From the NCBI GenBank assembly GCA_003244105.1, contig QHBK01000003.1, positions 1 to 64,000 on the forward strand: a stretch of DNA of 64,000 bases, written 5' to 3'. Within the stretch, counting starts at the first letter, position 1, and every line of letters begins with the position of its first letter. The translations under genes were made by a program, and so were the position numbers. The notes below the pieces were generated by a model. It saw only the letters and a list, made by a program, of their open reading frames with translations. It did not search any database and had not been told where the DNA came from. Source of the stretch: Candidatus Eremiobacter antarcticus. Lineage in GTDB: Bacteria; Vulcanimicrobiota; Vulcanimicrobiia; Eremiobacterales; Eremiobacteraceae. This document shows, in pieces, positions 42,043 through 51,173 of the stretch.

Positions 42043-42966
42043 ATGCCAGCTTCCATCGCGATCGGCACGATGGCGTACAATGAGGAGGCCAACATCGGCC
42101 GGCTCCTCGACAGCATGCTTGCCCAAAGCGCTGGGGAGTTGATCCGACGCATCGTCGTGGTCGCCAGCGGCTGCACTGACCGCACCTGCGAGATCGTGCG
42201 AAGATATCAACTCAAGGATTCCCGCATCGAGCTCATCGCCGAAGCGAAACGAAGCGGCAAGGTCGCCGCCATCAATGAATTTCTCTTCTCTTCAACGGAA
42301 GAGATACTGATCGTCTCAAGCGCCGATCTCGTCTATGCGCCTCGCGCCTTGGAAGAGTTGATAGCACCGTTCGCTGACCCCGAGGTGGGCATGACCGGCG
42401 CCCATTCGATTTCCAGCGACGCACCGACGACGTTCTTCGGCTATGCTGCAACTCTCATGTGGCAACTGCACCACGAGATCTCGTTGCAGGCGCCCAAAAT
42501 GGGCGAACTCATCGCATTCCGCAATGTGTTCCGCCGTTTGAATCCAGCAATCATCAGCGACGAGCTTTCTGTTCACCAAGTCGTCGCATCGCTCGGGTAT
42601 AAGGTCGTCTATGTGCCGGATGCCATCGTCTATAACAAAGGCGCAGAAAACCTGGAAGATTTCCTCTCGCAGCGCATGCGCTGCATTGTCGGCAACCTGC
42701 AGATCATGCGCGACCACAATGTGCCTATCTCGACGATGCGCATCGTGCCGGTCATGCGCGCCGGCTTGCCCTACGTCTACCAAAACTGGCGGCGGTTCCA
42801 CTGGACGGCGGGCACGGCAGCCTTGGAGCTGTATTGCCGCCTGAAGGGCAGCATGACGTACCGCTCGCGCAAGTCGCATACGCGCTATAAGGTGTGGGAA
42901 CCCGCCAGCACGACGAAAACCTTGCCCGCCGATCTCGAGCCCACGACTCCCTTACGCCGGGGCTAA
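42043..42966 (+). CDS. Family 2 glycosyltransferase
   Basis: 307 residues from the ATG at 42043, chosen for AAAGGA five bases upstream; an ATG at 42022 overlaps that site. Motifs include ASIAIGTMAYNEEANIGRLL, VASGCTDRTCEIV, and VSSADLVYAPRALEELI, where SAD occupies the DxD region. Further along come HSISSD, SDELSVHQVVASLGYKV and QRMRCIVGN, which resembles the Q/RxxRW region of processive GT2 enzymes. No membrane span is clear. It is divergent from rfbF and convergent with uvrB. Confidence 0.85.
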   Translation: MPASIAIGTMAYNEEANIGRLLDSMLAQSAGELIRRIVVVASGCTDRTCEIVRRYQLKDSRIELIAEAKRSGKVAAINEFLFSSTEEILIVSSADLVYAPRALEELIAPFADPEVGMTGAHSISSDAPTTFFGYAATLMWQLHHEISLQAPKMGELIAFRNVFRRLNPAIISDELSVHQVVASLGYKVVYVPDAIVYNKGAENLEDFLSQRMRCIVGNLQIMRDHNVPISTMRIVPVMRAGLPYVYQNWRRFHWTAGTAALELYCRLKGSMTYRSRKSHTRYKVWEPASTTKTLPADLEPTTPLRRG

Positions 42967-42979
42967 AATCCGTCGCCGA

Positions 42980-45028
42980 TCAGAACAGCGCCGCTTCGCG
43001 CAGCGCTTGACCGAACACCTTAGGAGCCTTGCGGGAAAACGCCGGATCGCCGGCGTCAGGCAATTGCTTGCGCAACTCCCACAGCTCGTCACGCAGCGCC
43101 GCCGCTTTTTCGAACTCGAGATGGGCAGCGGCTTCTTTCATCTCTTTTTCCAGCTTGGCAGCCATGGCGATCAACACGTCGCGGGGGACGTCTTTGAGCT
43201 GTTTGGAGCGGCCGGCACGCTCTTCCGTCGAGGCGTATGCCTCGCTTAAGATATCGCGAACGGATTTCCGAATGCTTTGCGGATCGATGCCATTCTCTTG
43301 GTTGTACGCCAGCTGGCGAGTGCGTCTCCGCTCCGTCTCGTTGATGGCGCGCTCCATCGAGTGCGTGATGTTGTCGGCGTACATCAGGACCATGCCGCTG
43401 ACGTGGCGCGCCGCGCGGCCTATCGTCTGGATCAACGACGTCTCCGAGCGCAGGTACCCTTCTTTGTCGGCGTCGAGGATGGCAACCAAAGACACCTCGG
43501 GCAGATCCAAACCTTCGCGCAAGAGATTGATGCCGACCAGGCAGTCGAACGTGCCCAACCGCAAATCCCGCAAAATGGCGATGCGCTCCAGCGTTTCAAT
43601 CTCCGAATGGAGATATTTTGCGCGCACGTCCATCTCCAAGAGATAATCCGTCAGGTCCTCGGCCATCTTCTTCGTCAGCGTCGTCACGAGCACGCGCTCC
43701 TTGGCGGCGGCCCGTAAGCGCACTTCCTCCATCAAGTCGTCGATCTGACCCTTGGTGGGCCGCACGACGACCTGTGGGTCGACCAGGCCCGTGGGGCGGA
43801 TGATCTGCTCGACCACCTGCGTCGCGTGCTTGCGCTCGTATTCGCCCGGCGTCGCGGACACATAGACGATCTGCTTGACGTGCTTGTCGAATTCTTCGAA
43901 CGTCAGGGGCCGGTTGTCGACCGCTGAAGGCAGCCGAAATCCGAACTCTACCAGCACTTCTTTGCGCGAGCGGTCGCCATAATACATGCCGTGCACTTGC
44001 GGCAACGTCACGTGCGACTCGTCGACGAAGACGAGCCAGTCTTCGGGAAAGAAATCCAGCAGGCAAAACGGCGTCTGCCCCGGCGCGCGGCCGGTGAGAT
44101 GCCGGGAATAGTTCTCGATGCCGTTGCAATACCCGAACTCGCGAAGCATCTCGACGTCGTTGCGCGTGCGCATCTCCAGCCGTTGCGCTTCCAGCAGCTT
44201 GCCGTTGGCTTTGAAGTAGGCCAGCCGCTCATCCAATTCGGCTTCGATGCTCCCGACGGCGCGCAACAGCTTCTCTTCCGGCGTGATGAAATGTTTGGCC
44301 GGAAAGATCAGCACTTCGTCGAGATCGTCGATCAGCTCGCCCGTGATCTGATTCACGCGAGTGATGTGGTCCAGCTGGTCGCCGAAGAAGTCCAGCCGCG
44401 TGATGATCTCGTCGTCGACCGCCACGTACTCCAGCACGTCGCCGCGTACGCGAAAGGTCCCTCGAACCAGCGCGATGTCGTTGCGCGTGTACTGCATGTC
44501 CACAAGCTTGCGCAGCGTCTGGTCGCGGTCGTACTCTTCGCCGCGGCGCAGCTTCAGCGACATCTCGATATAGTCGGATGGTGAGCCTAAGCCGAAGATG
44601 CAGGACACCGAAGCCACGATGATCGTGTCGCGCCTCGTGAGCACCGATTGGGTGGCTGAGTGGCGCAGCCGCTCGATCTCATCGTTGATGGACGAGTCTT
44701 TTTCGATGTACGTGTCGGTCGTGGGGATGTACGCTTCGGGCTGGTAGTAGTCGAAGTAGGACACGAAATACTCGACGGCGTTGTTGGGAAAAAACTCCTT
44801 GAACTCGCTGCACAACTGAGCCGCCAGCGTCTTATTGTGGCACAAGACCAGCGTCGGCTTTTGCACCTGTTCGATGGTCCACGCCATGGTGGCCGTCTTG
44901 CCGCTGCCGGTGACCCCCAGCAGGGTCTGCACCGGGTCACCGCGTTCGATGCCGCCGGCCAGCCGCGAAATCGCGTCGGGTTGGTCGCCTGAGGGTCGAA
45001 ACGGTGAGATAACTTCGAAATTTGGCAT
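42980..45028 (-). CDS. uvrB: UvrABC excinuclease subunit B
   Basis: 682 residues from the ATG at 45028; the longer frame to 45094 adds an unlikely leader. Helicase-like motor of nucleotide excision repair. Walker [14 protein letters not shown], the beta-hairpin region [29 protein letters not shown] (motif II), [20 protein letters not shown] and IGRAARH (motif VI) are all present. The C-terminal UVR domain ([18 protein letters not shown]) binds UvrC. It is convergent with a GT2 gene and divergent from prs across about 100 bases. Confidence 0.97.
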   Translation of the reverse strand: MPNFEVISPFRPSGDQPDAISRLAGGIERGDPVQTLLGVTGSGKTATMAWTIEQVQKPTLVLCHNKTLAAQLCSEFKEFFPNNAVEYFVSYFDYYQPEAYIPTTDTYIEKDSSINDEIERLRHSATQSVLTRRDTIIVASVSCIFGLGSPSDYIEMSLKLRRGEEYDRDQTLRKLVDMQYTRNDIALVRGTFRVRGDVLEYVAVDDEIITRLDFFGDQLDHITRVNQITGELIDDLDEVLIFPAKHFITPEEKLLRAVGSIEAELDERLAYFKANGKLLEAQRLEMRTRNDVEMLREFGYCNGIENYSRHLTGRAPGQTPFCLLDFFPEDWLVFVDESHVTLPQVHGMYYGDRSRKEVLVEFGFRLPSAVDNRPLTFEEFDKHVKQIVYVSATPGEYERKHATQVVEQIIRPTGLVDPQVVVRPTKGQIDDLMEEVRLRAAAKERVLVTTLTKKMAEDLTDYLLEMDVRAKYLHSEIETLERIAILRDLRLGTFDCLVGINLLREGLDLPEVSLVAILDADKEGYLRSETSLIQTIGRAARHVSGMVLMYADNITHSMERAINETERRRTRQLAYNQENGIDPQSIRKSVRDILSEAYASTEERAGRSKQLKDVPRDVLIAMAAKLEKEMKEAAAHLEFEKAAALRDELWELRKQLPDAGDPAFSRKAPKVFGQALREAALF

Positions 45029-45132
45029 CAGAGCAATGTAGCTTTCAAGGACTGTCTGCGATGCTTCGGAGAACGTGGCTGACGGCCTGCGCATTACGAC
45101 CGCCGGGCTACTTACTACGGGAGGCCGCTGTT

Positions 45133-46257
45133 ATGGCTACGGCAAAACCGGTCCTCTTCGCAGGCAATTCAAACCGTCCGCTTGCCGAAGAGATCGCTCA
45201 GAGGATGGGCTCTCATCTCGGCAACGCGCTCGTCACCACGTTCGCCAACGAGGAGTGCCGCGTCGAGATCCGCGAGAACGTCCGCGGCGCGGATGCGTTT
45301 GTCGTGCAGAGCCTCTGCAAGCCGCTGGACGGCAATCGTTCGGTCAACGATTCGCTCGTTGAGATGCTGCTGATGATCGACGCCTTGCGGCGCGCGTCGG
45401 CGTATCGCATCACCGCGGTCATCCCGTACTACGGCTACGCCAAACAGGATAAGAAGACAAAAGGCCGCGAGCCTATCACGGCAAAGCTGGTCGCCAATCT
45501 GCTGCAAACCGCCGGGGTGCAACGCGTGTTGACGGTGGATCTGCACGCCGCTCAAATCCAAGGCTTCTTCGACGAGCCGGTCGACAACCTGACCGCGAGC
45601 TTCATCCTGGCCAATTACTTGATGAATCACAAGAAGCTGAGCGGGCCGTCGTGCGTTGTGGTCTCGCCGGACGCTGGTGGTGTGGCGCGGGCGGAGACGT
45701 TTGCAAGAAAACTGCAGACGTCCGTCGCCATCGTCTTCAAGCGCCGGCCCAAACCCGACGTCAATGAGGTCAGCGAAGTCGTGGGCGAGCTCGAAGGCAA
45801 GACCGCGATCATCATCGACGACATGATCTCCACCGGCGGCACGCTCGTGAAAGCGGCCGAGGCACTGCTCAACCGCGGCGCCATTTCAATCGTCACCTGC
45901 GCGACCCACGGCATCTTCGCCGCCGATGCAGCGCAAAAGCTGATCGACTCGCCGATCACGGAGATCGTCGTCACCAACACGATCCCGGTGCCCGAAGCAG
46001 TGCGGGGGACCAAAATCAAAGTGCTGTCGGTCGGGAAGCTGCTCGCGGATACCATCAAGAGGATTTCGCTCAACCGGTCGGTGTCAGAGATCTACGAGCA
46101 GCAAGAGATCGAATTGGCGGAATCGCAGTCAGGCGCCGAGGGACCGCTCTTCCGCTCGGCGGGCATGGATGTCCCCGAGATCGAGAATCCTCCCCAGGTC
46201 GACCCGGTCGTCGGCGTCCCCGGCGACGGATTAGAACCCATCCATATCGTCTCATGA
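45133..46257 (+). CDS. prs: Ribose-phosphate pyrophosphokinase
   Basis: 374 residues from the ATG at 45133, chosen because GGGAGG sits eight bases upstream. It makes PRPP for nucleotide and His/Trp synthesis. Motifs include FAGNSNRPLAEEIAQRMG, the ATP loop YYGYAKQDKKTKGREPITAK, VDLHAAQIQGFFDEPVDN, SPDAGGVARAE and the PRPP loop AIIIDDMISTGGTL. The usual protein ends near residue 320; here about 50 extra acidic, Pro-rich residues follow and look disordered. It heads the prs-rplY-pth run. Confidence 0.96.
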   Translation: MATAKPVLFAGNSNRPLAEEIAQRMGSHLGNALVTTFANEECRVEIRENVRGADAFVVQSLCKPLDGNRSVNDSLVEMLLMIDALRRASAYRITAVIPYYGYAKQDKKTKGREPITAKLVANLLQTAGVQRVLTVDLHAAQIQGFFDEPVDNLTASFILANYLMNHKKLSGPSCVVVSPDAGGVARAETFARKLQTSVAIVFKRRPKPDVNEVSEVVGELEGKTAIIIDDMISTGGTLVKAAEALLNRGAISIVTCATHGIFAADAAQKLIDSPITEIVVTNTIPVPEAVRGTKIKVLSVGKLLADTIKRISLNRSVSEIYEQQEIELAESQSGAEGPLFRSAGMDVPEIENPPQVDPVVGVPGDGLEPIHIVS

Positions 46258-46270
46258 ACAGGAAAGCACG

Positions 46271-46924
46271 ATGCAGCAGAACACGGTAAAGGCGATTCCC
46301 CGTCCAACCAGCGGCTCGCGCGCAGCCAAACGCATGCGGCGCGACGGAGCAGTTCCCGGCATCGTGTATGGCCGAGGGTTCGGCGCGCCGCTCCCCATCG
46401 CACTGGACGCGCGCGACTTGCGCGTTGCCCTGCACGGTCACGGCAGCAGCACCGTGCTCAATCTTGAGATCAAAGGACGGCCAGCGACACCGGTGATGGT
46501 GCAAGACCGCCAGCACGACGTCGTCAGCAAGCGGCTGATCCACATCGACCTGCACGTCATCTCGCTGACCGAAGTGGTCGAGGCCAAAGTTCCCCTCGTG
46601 GCGGTTGGCGCCGCTCCAGGTGTCAAGGAGGGCGGCATCCTCGACTTCATTCTGCGCGAGGTCGCCATCAAGGCGTTGCCGACGGATATCCCCGACAGCA
46701 TCGAGATCGACGTCAGCGGCTTGAACATGTTCGACTCGGTGCATGCCAAGGATCTCAAACCGCCGGCCGGCGTGACGATTGATGAGGATCCGGACGAAAT
46801 GATCGTCTCGGTGCTGCCGCCATCGAAGGCGGAAGAGCCCGTCGTGGCCCCTGCCGGTGCAGTGGTAGCCGAGCCGGAGCTGGTGGGCGAAAAGAAGCCG
46901 GCGGAAGAAGGCGCTGCGGAGTAG
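46271..46924 (+). CDS. rplY: 50S ribosomal protein L25 (CTC-type)
   Basis: 217 residues, the long CTC form with an L25 domain (about 1-95) that binds 5S rRNA and a C-terminal beta domain (about 100-185). Typical segments are SRAAKRMRRDGAVPGIVYGR, RQHDVVSKRLIHIDLH and PTDIPDSIEIDVSGLNMFD. An acidic, Ala/Glu-rich tail closes it. AGGAAAG precedes the ATG. It is 13 bases after prs and 6 bases before pth, a common bacterial order. Confidence 0.95.
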   Translation: MQQNTVKAIPRPTSGSRAAKRMRRDGAVPGIVYGRGFGAPLPIALDARDLRVALHGHGSSTVLNLEIKGRPATPVMVQDRQHDVVSKRLIHIDLHVISLTEVVEAKVPLVAVGAAPGVKEGGILDFILREVAIKALPTDIPDSIEIDVSGLNMFDSVHAKDLKPPAGVTIDEDPDEMIVSVLPPSKAEEPVVAPAGAVVAEPELVGEKKPAEEGAAE

Positions 46925-46930
46925 TCGGGC

Positions 46931-47542
46931 CTGGCCAGCGACAGCGCCAGCCGAACGACGCTCGTCGTTGGTCTGGGAAATCCGGGCGTCGCGTACGAGC
47001 GCACCCGGCACAACGTGGGCTTTCGCTGCGTTCGCCGGTTGGCGCAACGTCGTGGGGCGACAGCCTGGCGATCCAAATTTCATGGGCGCTTTCTCGCGCT
47101 GCAGCCCTTGGGCGTGTTGCTGCTCTTGCCCGAGACCTTCATGAACGACAGCGGAGAGAGCATCGCCGCCTGCGCGGCCTTCTATCGCCTGCAGCCTGCA
47201 AGCGTGCTCGTCATATGCGACGACATCAATCTGCCGTTCGGGCGCTTGCGTCTCCGGCGCAGCGGCAGCGCGGGCGGCCACAACGGCCTCAAGTCCGTCG
47301 TCGCGGCGCTTCACACCACTGAGTTCCCGCGCTTGCGCATCGGGGTGGGAAGAACCGGGATGGACACGATCGGACATGTGCTTGCGCCATTCAACGCGGC
47401 AGAGGAATCGGTGCTGGGCGATGTCATAGAGCGCGCAGTGGACGGCACCGAGATCTTCCTGCAGCAAGGCGCAGATGCGGCTGTGGCGGCCGTCAATGCC
47501 AACGGAGGCGACGTGATTTGGGACGATGCGGACATCCCCTGA
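46931..47542 (+). CDS. pth: Peptidyl-tRNA hydrolase, apparently starting at CTG
   Basis: Releases peptides from stalled peptidyl-tRNA. The catalytic motifs are VVGLGNPG, RTRHNVGF (catalytic His), PETFMNDSGES, ICDDINLPFG and GSAGGHNGLKSV, and the length fits the family. The GLGNPG segment lies upstream of the first GTG (47015). Between it and the in-frame stop at 46922-46924 the only start-like codon is CTG at 46931, nine bases after GGAG. That gives 203 residues. Starting at the GTG would delete the active-site Asn and His. A CTG start, possibly helped by coupling to rplY, or a sequencing frameshift explains this. Confidence 0.9.
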   Translation: MASDSASRTTLVVGLGNPGVAYERTRHNVGFRCVRRLAQRRGATAWRSKFHGRFLALQPLGVLLLLPETFMNDSGESIAACAAFYRLQPASVLVICDDINLPFGRLRLRRSGSAGGHNGLKSVVAALHTTEFPRLRIGVGRTGMDTIGHVLAPFNAAEESVLGDVIERAVDGTEIFLQQGADAAVAAVNANGGDVIWDDADIP

Positions 47543-47616
47543 CCTGCGCATGCAGACGTACGTCCATCGTTTGCTGAGCCGATAACAAAAGCGATGGAAC
47601 GACACGTTGTACCGGC

Positions 47617-48339
47617 ATGAACGCCTTCACCGAAGCTGACGGGCAATCGCTGCCGACCGCCCAACCGTTCATCGGCCGTACCATCGTGATGAGCATCGAT
47701 GCCGCTAGCGTGGAGTCGTCCACCTTGGTGCAGGACCTGGTGTTCATGCGAAACCTGGGAGTCCGGCCGGTACTCGTCCACGATCCGGTCGACCCCGGCT
47801 GCGGACCGAGACTCACCGGTCTGATCAACCGCATCGGCGGTGAAGCAGTCGCGCTGGACGGAACCTCGGCCAGCACGATCATGGTGTCCGCGGATGAGAG
47901 CGGCGCAAATGTCGTCCGCAGCGTCAACGCGCAACTGCTGCTGCTGCTGCTCGAACAAGGTTACATACCCGTGTTCGCCGCGCAGGGCACGAGCATATCA
48001 GGGATGCCGGCTGCGGTCGACGCCGCCGAAGCAGCGCAAATACTGGCGGCCGCCATGCAAGCGGTGCGCCTGCTGTATCCCAGCGCGAGCGGTGGCATCC
48101 GCGCAAGCGGTGACGGCATCATCGATGAGCTGACATCGTCTGAGGCGTTGGCTTTGGCGTCAACGGGAACGCTCGCTCACGGTCTCTCGAAGCAATTGAA
48201 AGCTGCCGCCCTGGGCGTGCGTGCCGGCGTTGACGCCGCGCAGCTGCTGGATCTGACCGCATCGCACGCGTCGCTCGTCGAGTTGCTGACCGCGCAGCAT
48301 CTGGGAACGCAGATCGTCTCCAACATCGTCCTGTCGTAG
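47617..48339 (+). CDS. Degenerate amino-acid-kinase-fold protein (ArgB-like)
   Basis: 240 residues. The layout follows N-acetylglutamate kinase. VQDLVFMRNLGVRPVLVHDP stands where ArgB has its helix and VVHGGGP. A NAQLLLLLLEQGYIPVFAA strand follows, then DAAEAAQILAAAMQAVRLLY (compare DxxAxxIAxALxAxKL). GLSKQLKAAALGVRAGVDAA, ending in ASLVELLTAQHLGTQIV, stands where ArgB has the MxxKxxAxxxAxxxGV...LLxELFTxxGxGT end. The N-terminal Lys-x-Gly-Gly and the GGGP loop are missing, so kinase activity is unlikely. Alternatively it is a different kinase-fold regulator. It follows pth by 74 bases. Confidence 0.6.
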   Translation: MNAFTEADGQSLPTAQPFIGRTIVMSIDAASVESSTLVQDLVFMRNLGVRPVLVHDPVDPGCGPRLTGLINRIGGEAVALDGTSASTIMVSADESGANVVRSVNAQLLLLLLEQGYIPVFAAQGTSISGMPAAVDAAEAAQILAAAMQAVRLLYPSASGGIRASGDGIIDELTSSEALALASTGTLAHGLSKQLKAAALGVRAGVDAAQLLDLTASHASLVELLTAQHLGTQIVSNIVLS

Positions 48340-48388
48340 CGTACGCGCTTTCTGAAGCCGGCCGTGACACCGGCCGATACTGCTAGTC

Positions 48389-49879
48389 GTGACTAACCCG
48401 ATGACGATGCCAGGTGGGGCGCGAGCCGCGCAACGGCCGCGATTCGAACTGGCTGCGCAGCAACGATGGATGCTGGGGGCCATCGTAGCCGCCGCGTTTG
48501 CAGTGCGGTTGGTCGAAGCTCTCAGGCGGGCGATTCACACCGATGAACGCATCTCGCTTGAATGGGCGGCCAACTCCGGTGATCAGATCATTGAGATCCT
48601 GCGGGCCTACGACGCGCATCCACCGCTCTTCTTTCTTTTTCTGCACGTGTTTGGGCTGGCGCAGGCGCCGGAGTGGTTGCCGAGGATTGTGATGGTCGCT
48701 TTCGGCACTGCTTCCGTCGCATTGTTGTTCGCCGTCGTACGGTTATGGGTGACACCGCAGGCCGCTCTCGTCGCTGCTCTGTGCGCCGCCTTCATGCCCA
48801 GTTTGATCTTCTATGACACGTGGATACGGATGTATGTCGTCTCCGATTTCTTCGCGCTGTTGGCGTTCTTCGCGCTGTCGGTACTGCTCACCACAGATGA
48901 CCTCTCTGCGCGCCGGCGACGCTTTTGGTGGGGTGCCTGGACGCTCTGCACCGCGGTAGGCCCCTACCTCTTGTACATTGGATGGTTCTTCACAGCCGCC
49001 CAGGTCCTGTATGTTCTGACACTGCGCAGGCATGCGGCGGTTCGCGCGCTGACGGGCGCCAGTGCCGCCGCGCTGATGTGGCTGCCGCAATTGCCGACGT
49101 TTCTGCGTCAGACGCACGTCGGCGGCTTGAATTTCGCAAGCTATCAGCATCACGAACTGAGAGCGTTGGCGTTATTGCCCGGCCAAGCGACGTTTGTTCC
49201 CGAACTGGAAGGCTACGTGGCCGCGCTTGGCGCGATGCTGGCCTGGCTCGGCATCATTTTCTCCCTGTGGTGCACGCTGAAGATCGCACCTCGTTCCATA
49301 CTTCCTTGGCTTGGCGCGCCTGCGGTGCTGCTGTTGCTGTACAGCGCGGCGAGCAATAAGTGGATCTATCTCGACCGGTATTATCTGATGCTCGCCTATG
49401 GCGTTGCAGCCTGGGCGGGCTGCGTCTTTCAATGGGCGCTCAACGCCAACAAGCGGCCGGTGCTCGGAGCTTTGGCGGTGGTCCTGACTACGTTGCTGGT
49501 TCTCGGAACCCTGTATGGGGTAGACTCGGCATTCTATACCGCCGACTGGCCGGGCGTGCAATCCTTGCTGCTATCGGGATCACAACCGCGCGACCTTTTC
49601 GTCCTCGAGCAAGGGATGTCGAGGTGGGCTTTGATGCGGAATCCCACCATCAAAAGACATCCCTACATTCTCGTTTGGTTCCGGCCGGATGTCGAGAACA
49701 GCTGGCGTCTGCTCAAGCCTTACCGGCGAGTATGGCTTGTTGCTTATCAGCCGCGCGGAGTGGACCCGCAACTCGATTTGCTCTCTCATCTCCAGCACGA
49801 TTACCATCTCTCCCTCTTCCACGAATTTCAGAAGGTGATGCCGGCCGAAAGCGTCTCGGTCGGCTTGTTCGTGCGCTAG
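48389..49879 (+). CDS. GT-C-fold membrane glycosyltransferase (GT39-like)
   Basis: 496 residues with about 9-11 membrane spans. The first extracytoplasmic loop has IHTDERISLEWAANS and YDAHPPLFFLFLHVFGLA, the acidic Asp-Glu plus HPP signature of ArnT/Pmt-type transferases that use polyprenyl-phosphate sugars. The soluble C-terminal part after about residue 400 has no motif. Its target (lipid, protein or glycan) is unknown. It follows the kinase-like gene and overlaps the convergent pyrE stop by four bases. Confidence 0.78.
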   Translation: MTNPMTMPGGARAAQRPRFELAAQQRWMLGAIVAAAFAVRLVEALRRAIHTDERISLEWAANSGDQIIEILRAYDAHPPLFFLFLHVFGLAQAPEWLPRIVMVAFGTASVALLFAVVRLWVTPQAALVAALCAAFMPSLIFYDTWIRMYVVSDFFALLAFFALSVLLTTDDLSARRRRFWWGAWTLCTAVGPYLLYIGWFFTAAQVLYVLTLRRHAAVRALTGASAAALMWLPQLPTFLRQTHVGGLNFASYQHHELRALALLPGQATFVPELEGYVAALGAMLAWLGIIFSLWCTLKIAPRSILPWLGAPAVLLLLYSAASNKWIYLDRYYLMLAYGVAAWAGCVFQWALNANKRPVLGALAVVLTTLLVLGTLYGVDSAFYTADWPGVQSLLLSGSQPRDLFVLEQGMSRWALMRNPTIKRHPYILVWFRPDVENSWRLLKPYRRVWLVAYQPRGVDPQLDLLSHLQHDYHLSLFHEFQKVMPAESVSVGLFVR

Positions 49880-50442
49880 GAGCGACGGCTTCCGGGGTCT
49901 TCCAACGGCAGGCCTCGGCGGCAGAGCGGGCATGCATCGGGCTGATAATCAGCCAACGGCAAATCGAGCAGCGTGCTGACGGGGAAATCGAGCGTGGCAT
50001 TTCCGCGTTTTACGATCGTGCCGATCGCGCTGATGCGCGCGCCCTTTTGCTTGACGACCTCAACGACTTCCGATGTGGATTTTCCGGTCGTCATCACATC
50101 TTCCACGATGACCGCACGGTCGCGCTCGTCAAGGCTGAAGCCTCTGCGCAAGACGGGCGTCCCCGCCTCTTTCTCGACGAATATGTCGCGCACGCCCAAG
50201 CGGCGTGCGACGATGTAGCCGGGCAAGATGCCGCCGACCGCTGCCGAGACGACCACTGAGGCGTCTGCGGATCGCAACAGCTCTGCTAGAGCGCCGCAAA
50301 CAGATTCCGCGGTGGGCGGGTCTTCGAAGATGCGGAACTTTTGGATGAAGCGGTCGCTGTGCAATCCGCTCGAAAGTTTGAAATGTCCGGTCAGCAGGGC
50401 ACCGCGCTGCTCCAAAAGCGTCAGAACTTCCGCTGAGGTCAC
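49876..50442 (-). CDS. pyrE: Orotate phosphoribosyltransferase
   Basis: Joins orotate and PRPP to give OMP. 188 residues. The substrate loop regions are FKLSSGLHSDRFIQKF, the catalytic VEKEAGTPVLRRGF and the PRPP motif AVIVEDVMTTGKSTSEVV. The C-terminal CPLCRRGLPLEDPGSRR with a CxxC is common in this OPRT subgroup. The GTG start overlaps the pyrF stop by four bases (GTGA). It is the last gene of pyrK-pyrD-pyrF-pyrE. Confidence 0.95.
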   Translation of the reverse strand: MTSAEVLTLLEQRGALLTGHFKLSSGLHSDRFIQKFRIFEDPPTAESVCGALAELLRSADASVVVSAAVGGILPGYIVARRLGVRDIFVEKEAGTPVLRRGFSLDERDRAVIVEDVMTTGKSTSEVVEVVKQKGARISAIGTIVKRGNATLDFPVSTLLDLPLADYQPDACPLCRRGLPLEDPGSRRS

Positions 50443-51173
50443 ACGGTGCCCATGGACGCAGGCTTTTCGGCGTTTGCCTGCTCGATTTGCGCCATGATCG
50501 CCCGCACCGCCAAGCGCGGATCCGGCGCTTTTGTGATCGGCCGTCCAACCACGATGAAGTCCGCACCCGCCAGCACCGCTTCCGAAGGAGTGGCCGTCCG
50601 CTTCTGGTCGGCCGCCAGCTCACCCGAAGCACGGATGCCTGGGCACACGACCATGAACGGCGCCTCCGTCCGGAGCCGCACGATGGGCACATCGTCCACA
50701 GCGCACACGACTCCATCCAAGCCGCAGGCTTGCGCCAACGCCGAACGCATGCTCACCAATTGATGGGGCGTGTGGTCGATGCCGATCTCCTGAAGATCGG
50801 TCTGCACGAGACTCGTCAGCATCGTCACCGCGACGATCTTAGGAGCGCGGCCTGTGCGCCGAAGTTCGTCTCTGACCGCTGCTGCAGCGGTCAGCATCGC
50901 GCGTCCGCCGCCGGCGTGGACCGAGATGAGCGCCGCGCCGGAACGAGCGACGGTCCTGATCGCAGCGGCGACCGTGTTCGGGATGTCGTGCAGCTTGAGA
51001 TCCAAAAAGACGGACCGTCTGGCTTCGCGCAATTCCGTCAGGATCTGCTCGCCGTATGAGAAGTACGCTTGGTAGCCGACCTTGTACCATTGCACATCAG
51101 CGGCCGTGTGGCGGAAGACGTCGCGCGCGCGGTCCAGGGTGGGCTCGTCAAGCGCGATCATCAGCTGAGTCAC
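50439..51173 (-). CDS. pyrF: Orotidine-5'-phosphate decarboxylase
   Basis: Converts OMP to UMP. 244 residues, group I type with LMIALDEPTLDRA at the start, the catalytic DLKLHDIPNTVAAA (Asp-Lys-x-x-Asp), VTMLTSL and a C-terminal ADFIVVGRPITKAPDPRLAV. The GTG start overlaps the pyrD stop by four bases, and the stop overlaps pyrE, so the last three steps of UMP synthesis are translationally linked. Confidence 0.96.
   Translation of the reverse strand: MTQLMIALDEPTLDRARDVFRHTAADVQWYKVGYQAYFSYGEQILTELREARRSVFLDLKLHDIPNTVAAAIRTVARSGAALISVHAGGGRAMLTAAAAVRDELRRTGRAPKIVAVTMLTSLVQTDLQEIGIDHTPHQLVSMRSALAQACGLDGVVCAVDDVPIVRLRTEAPFMVVCPGIRASGELAADQKRTATPSEAVLAGADFIVVGRPITKAPDPRLAVRAIMAQIEQANAEKPASMGTV

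Noticed and set aside
47617-48339. Annotation as a functional N-acetylglutamate kinase
   Set aside because: The overall pattern fits the fold, but the ATP-binding Lys and the GGGP loop are missing, so argB activity should not be claimed.
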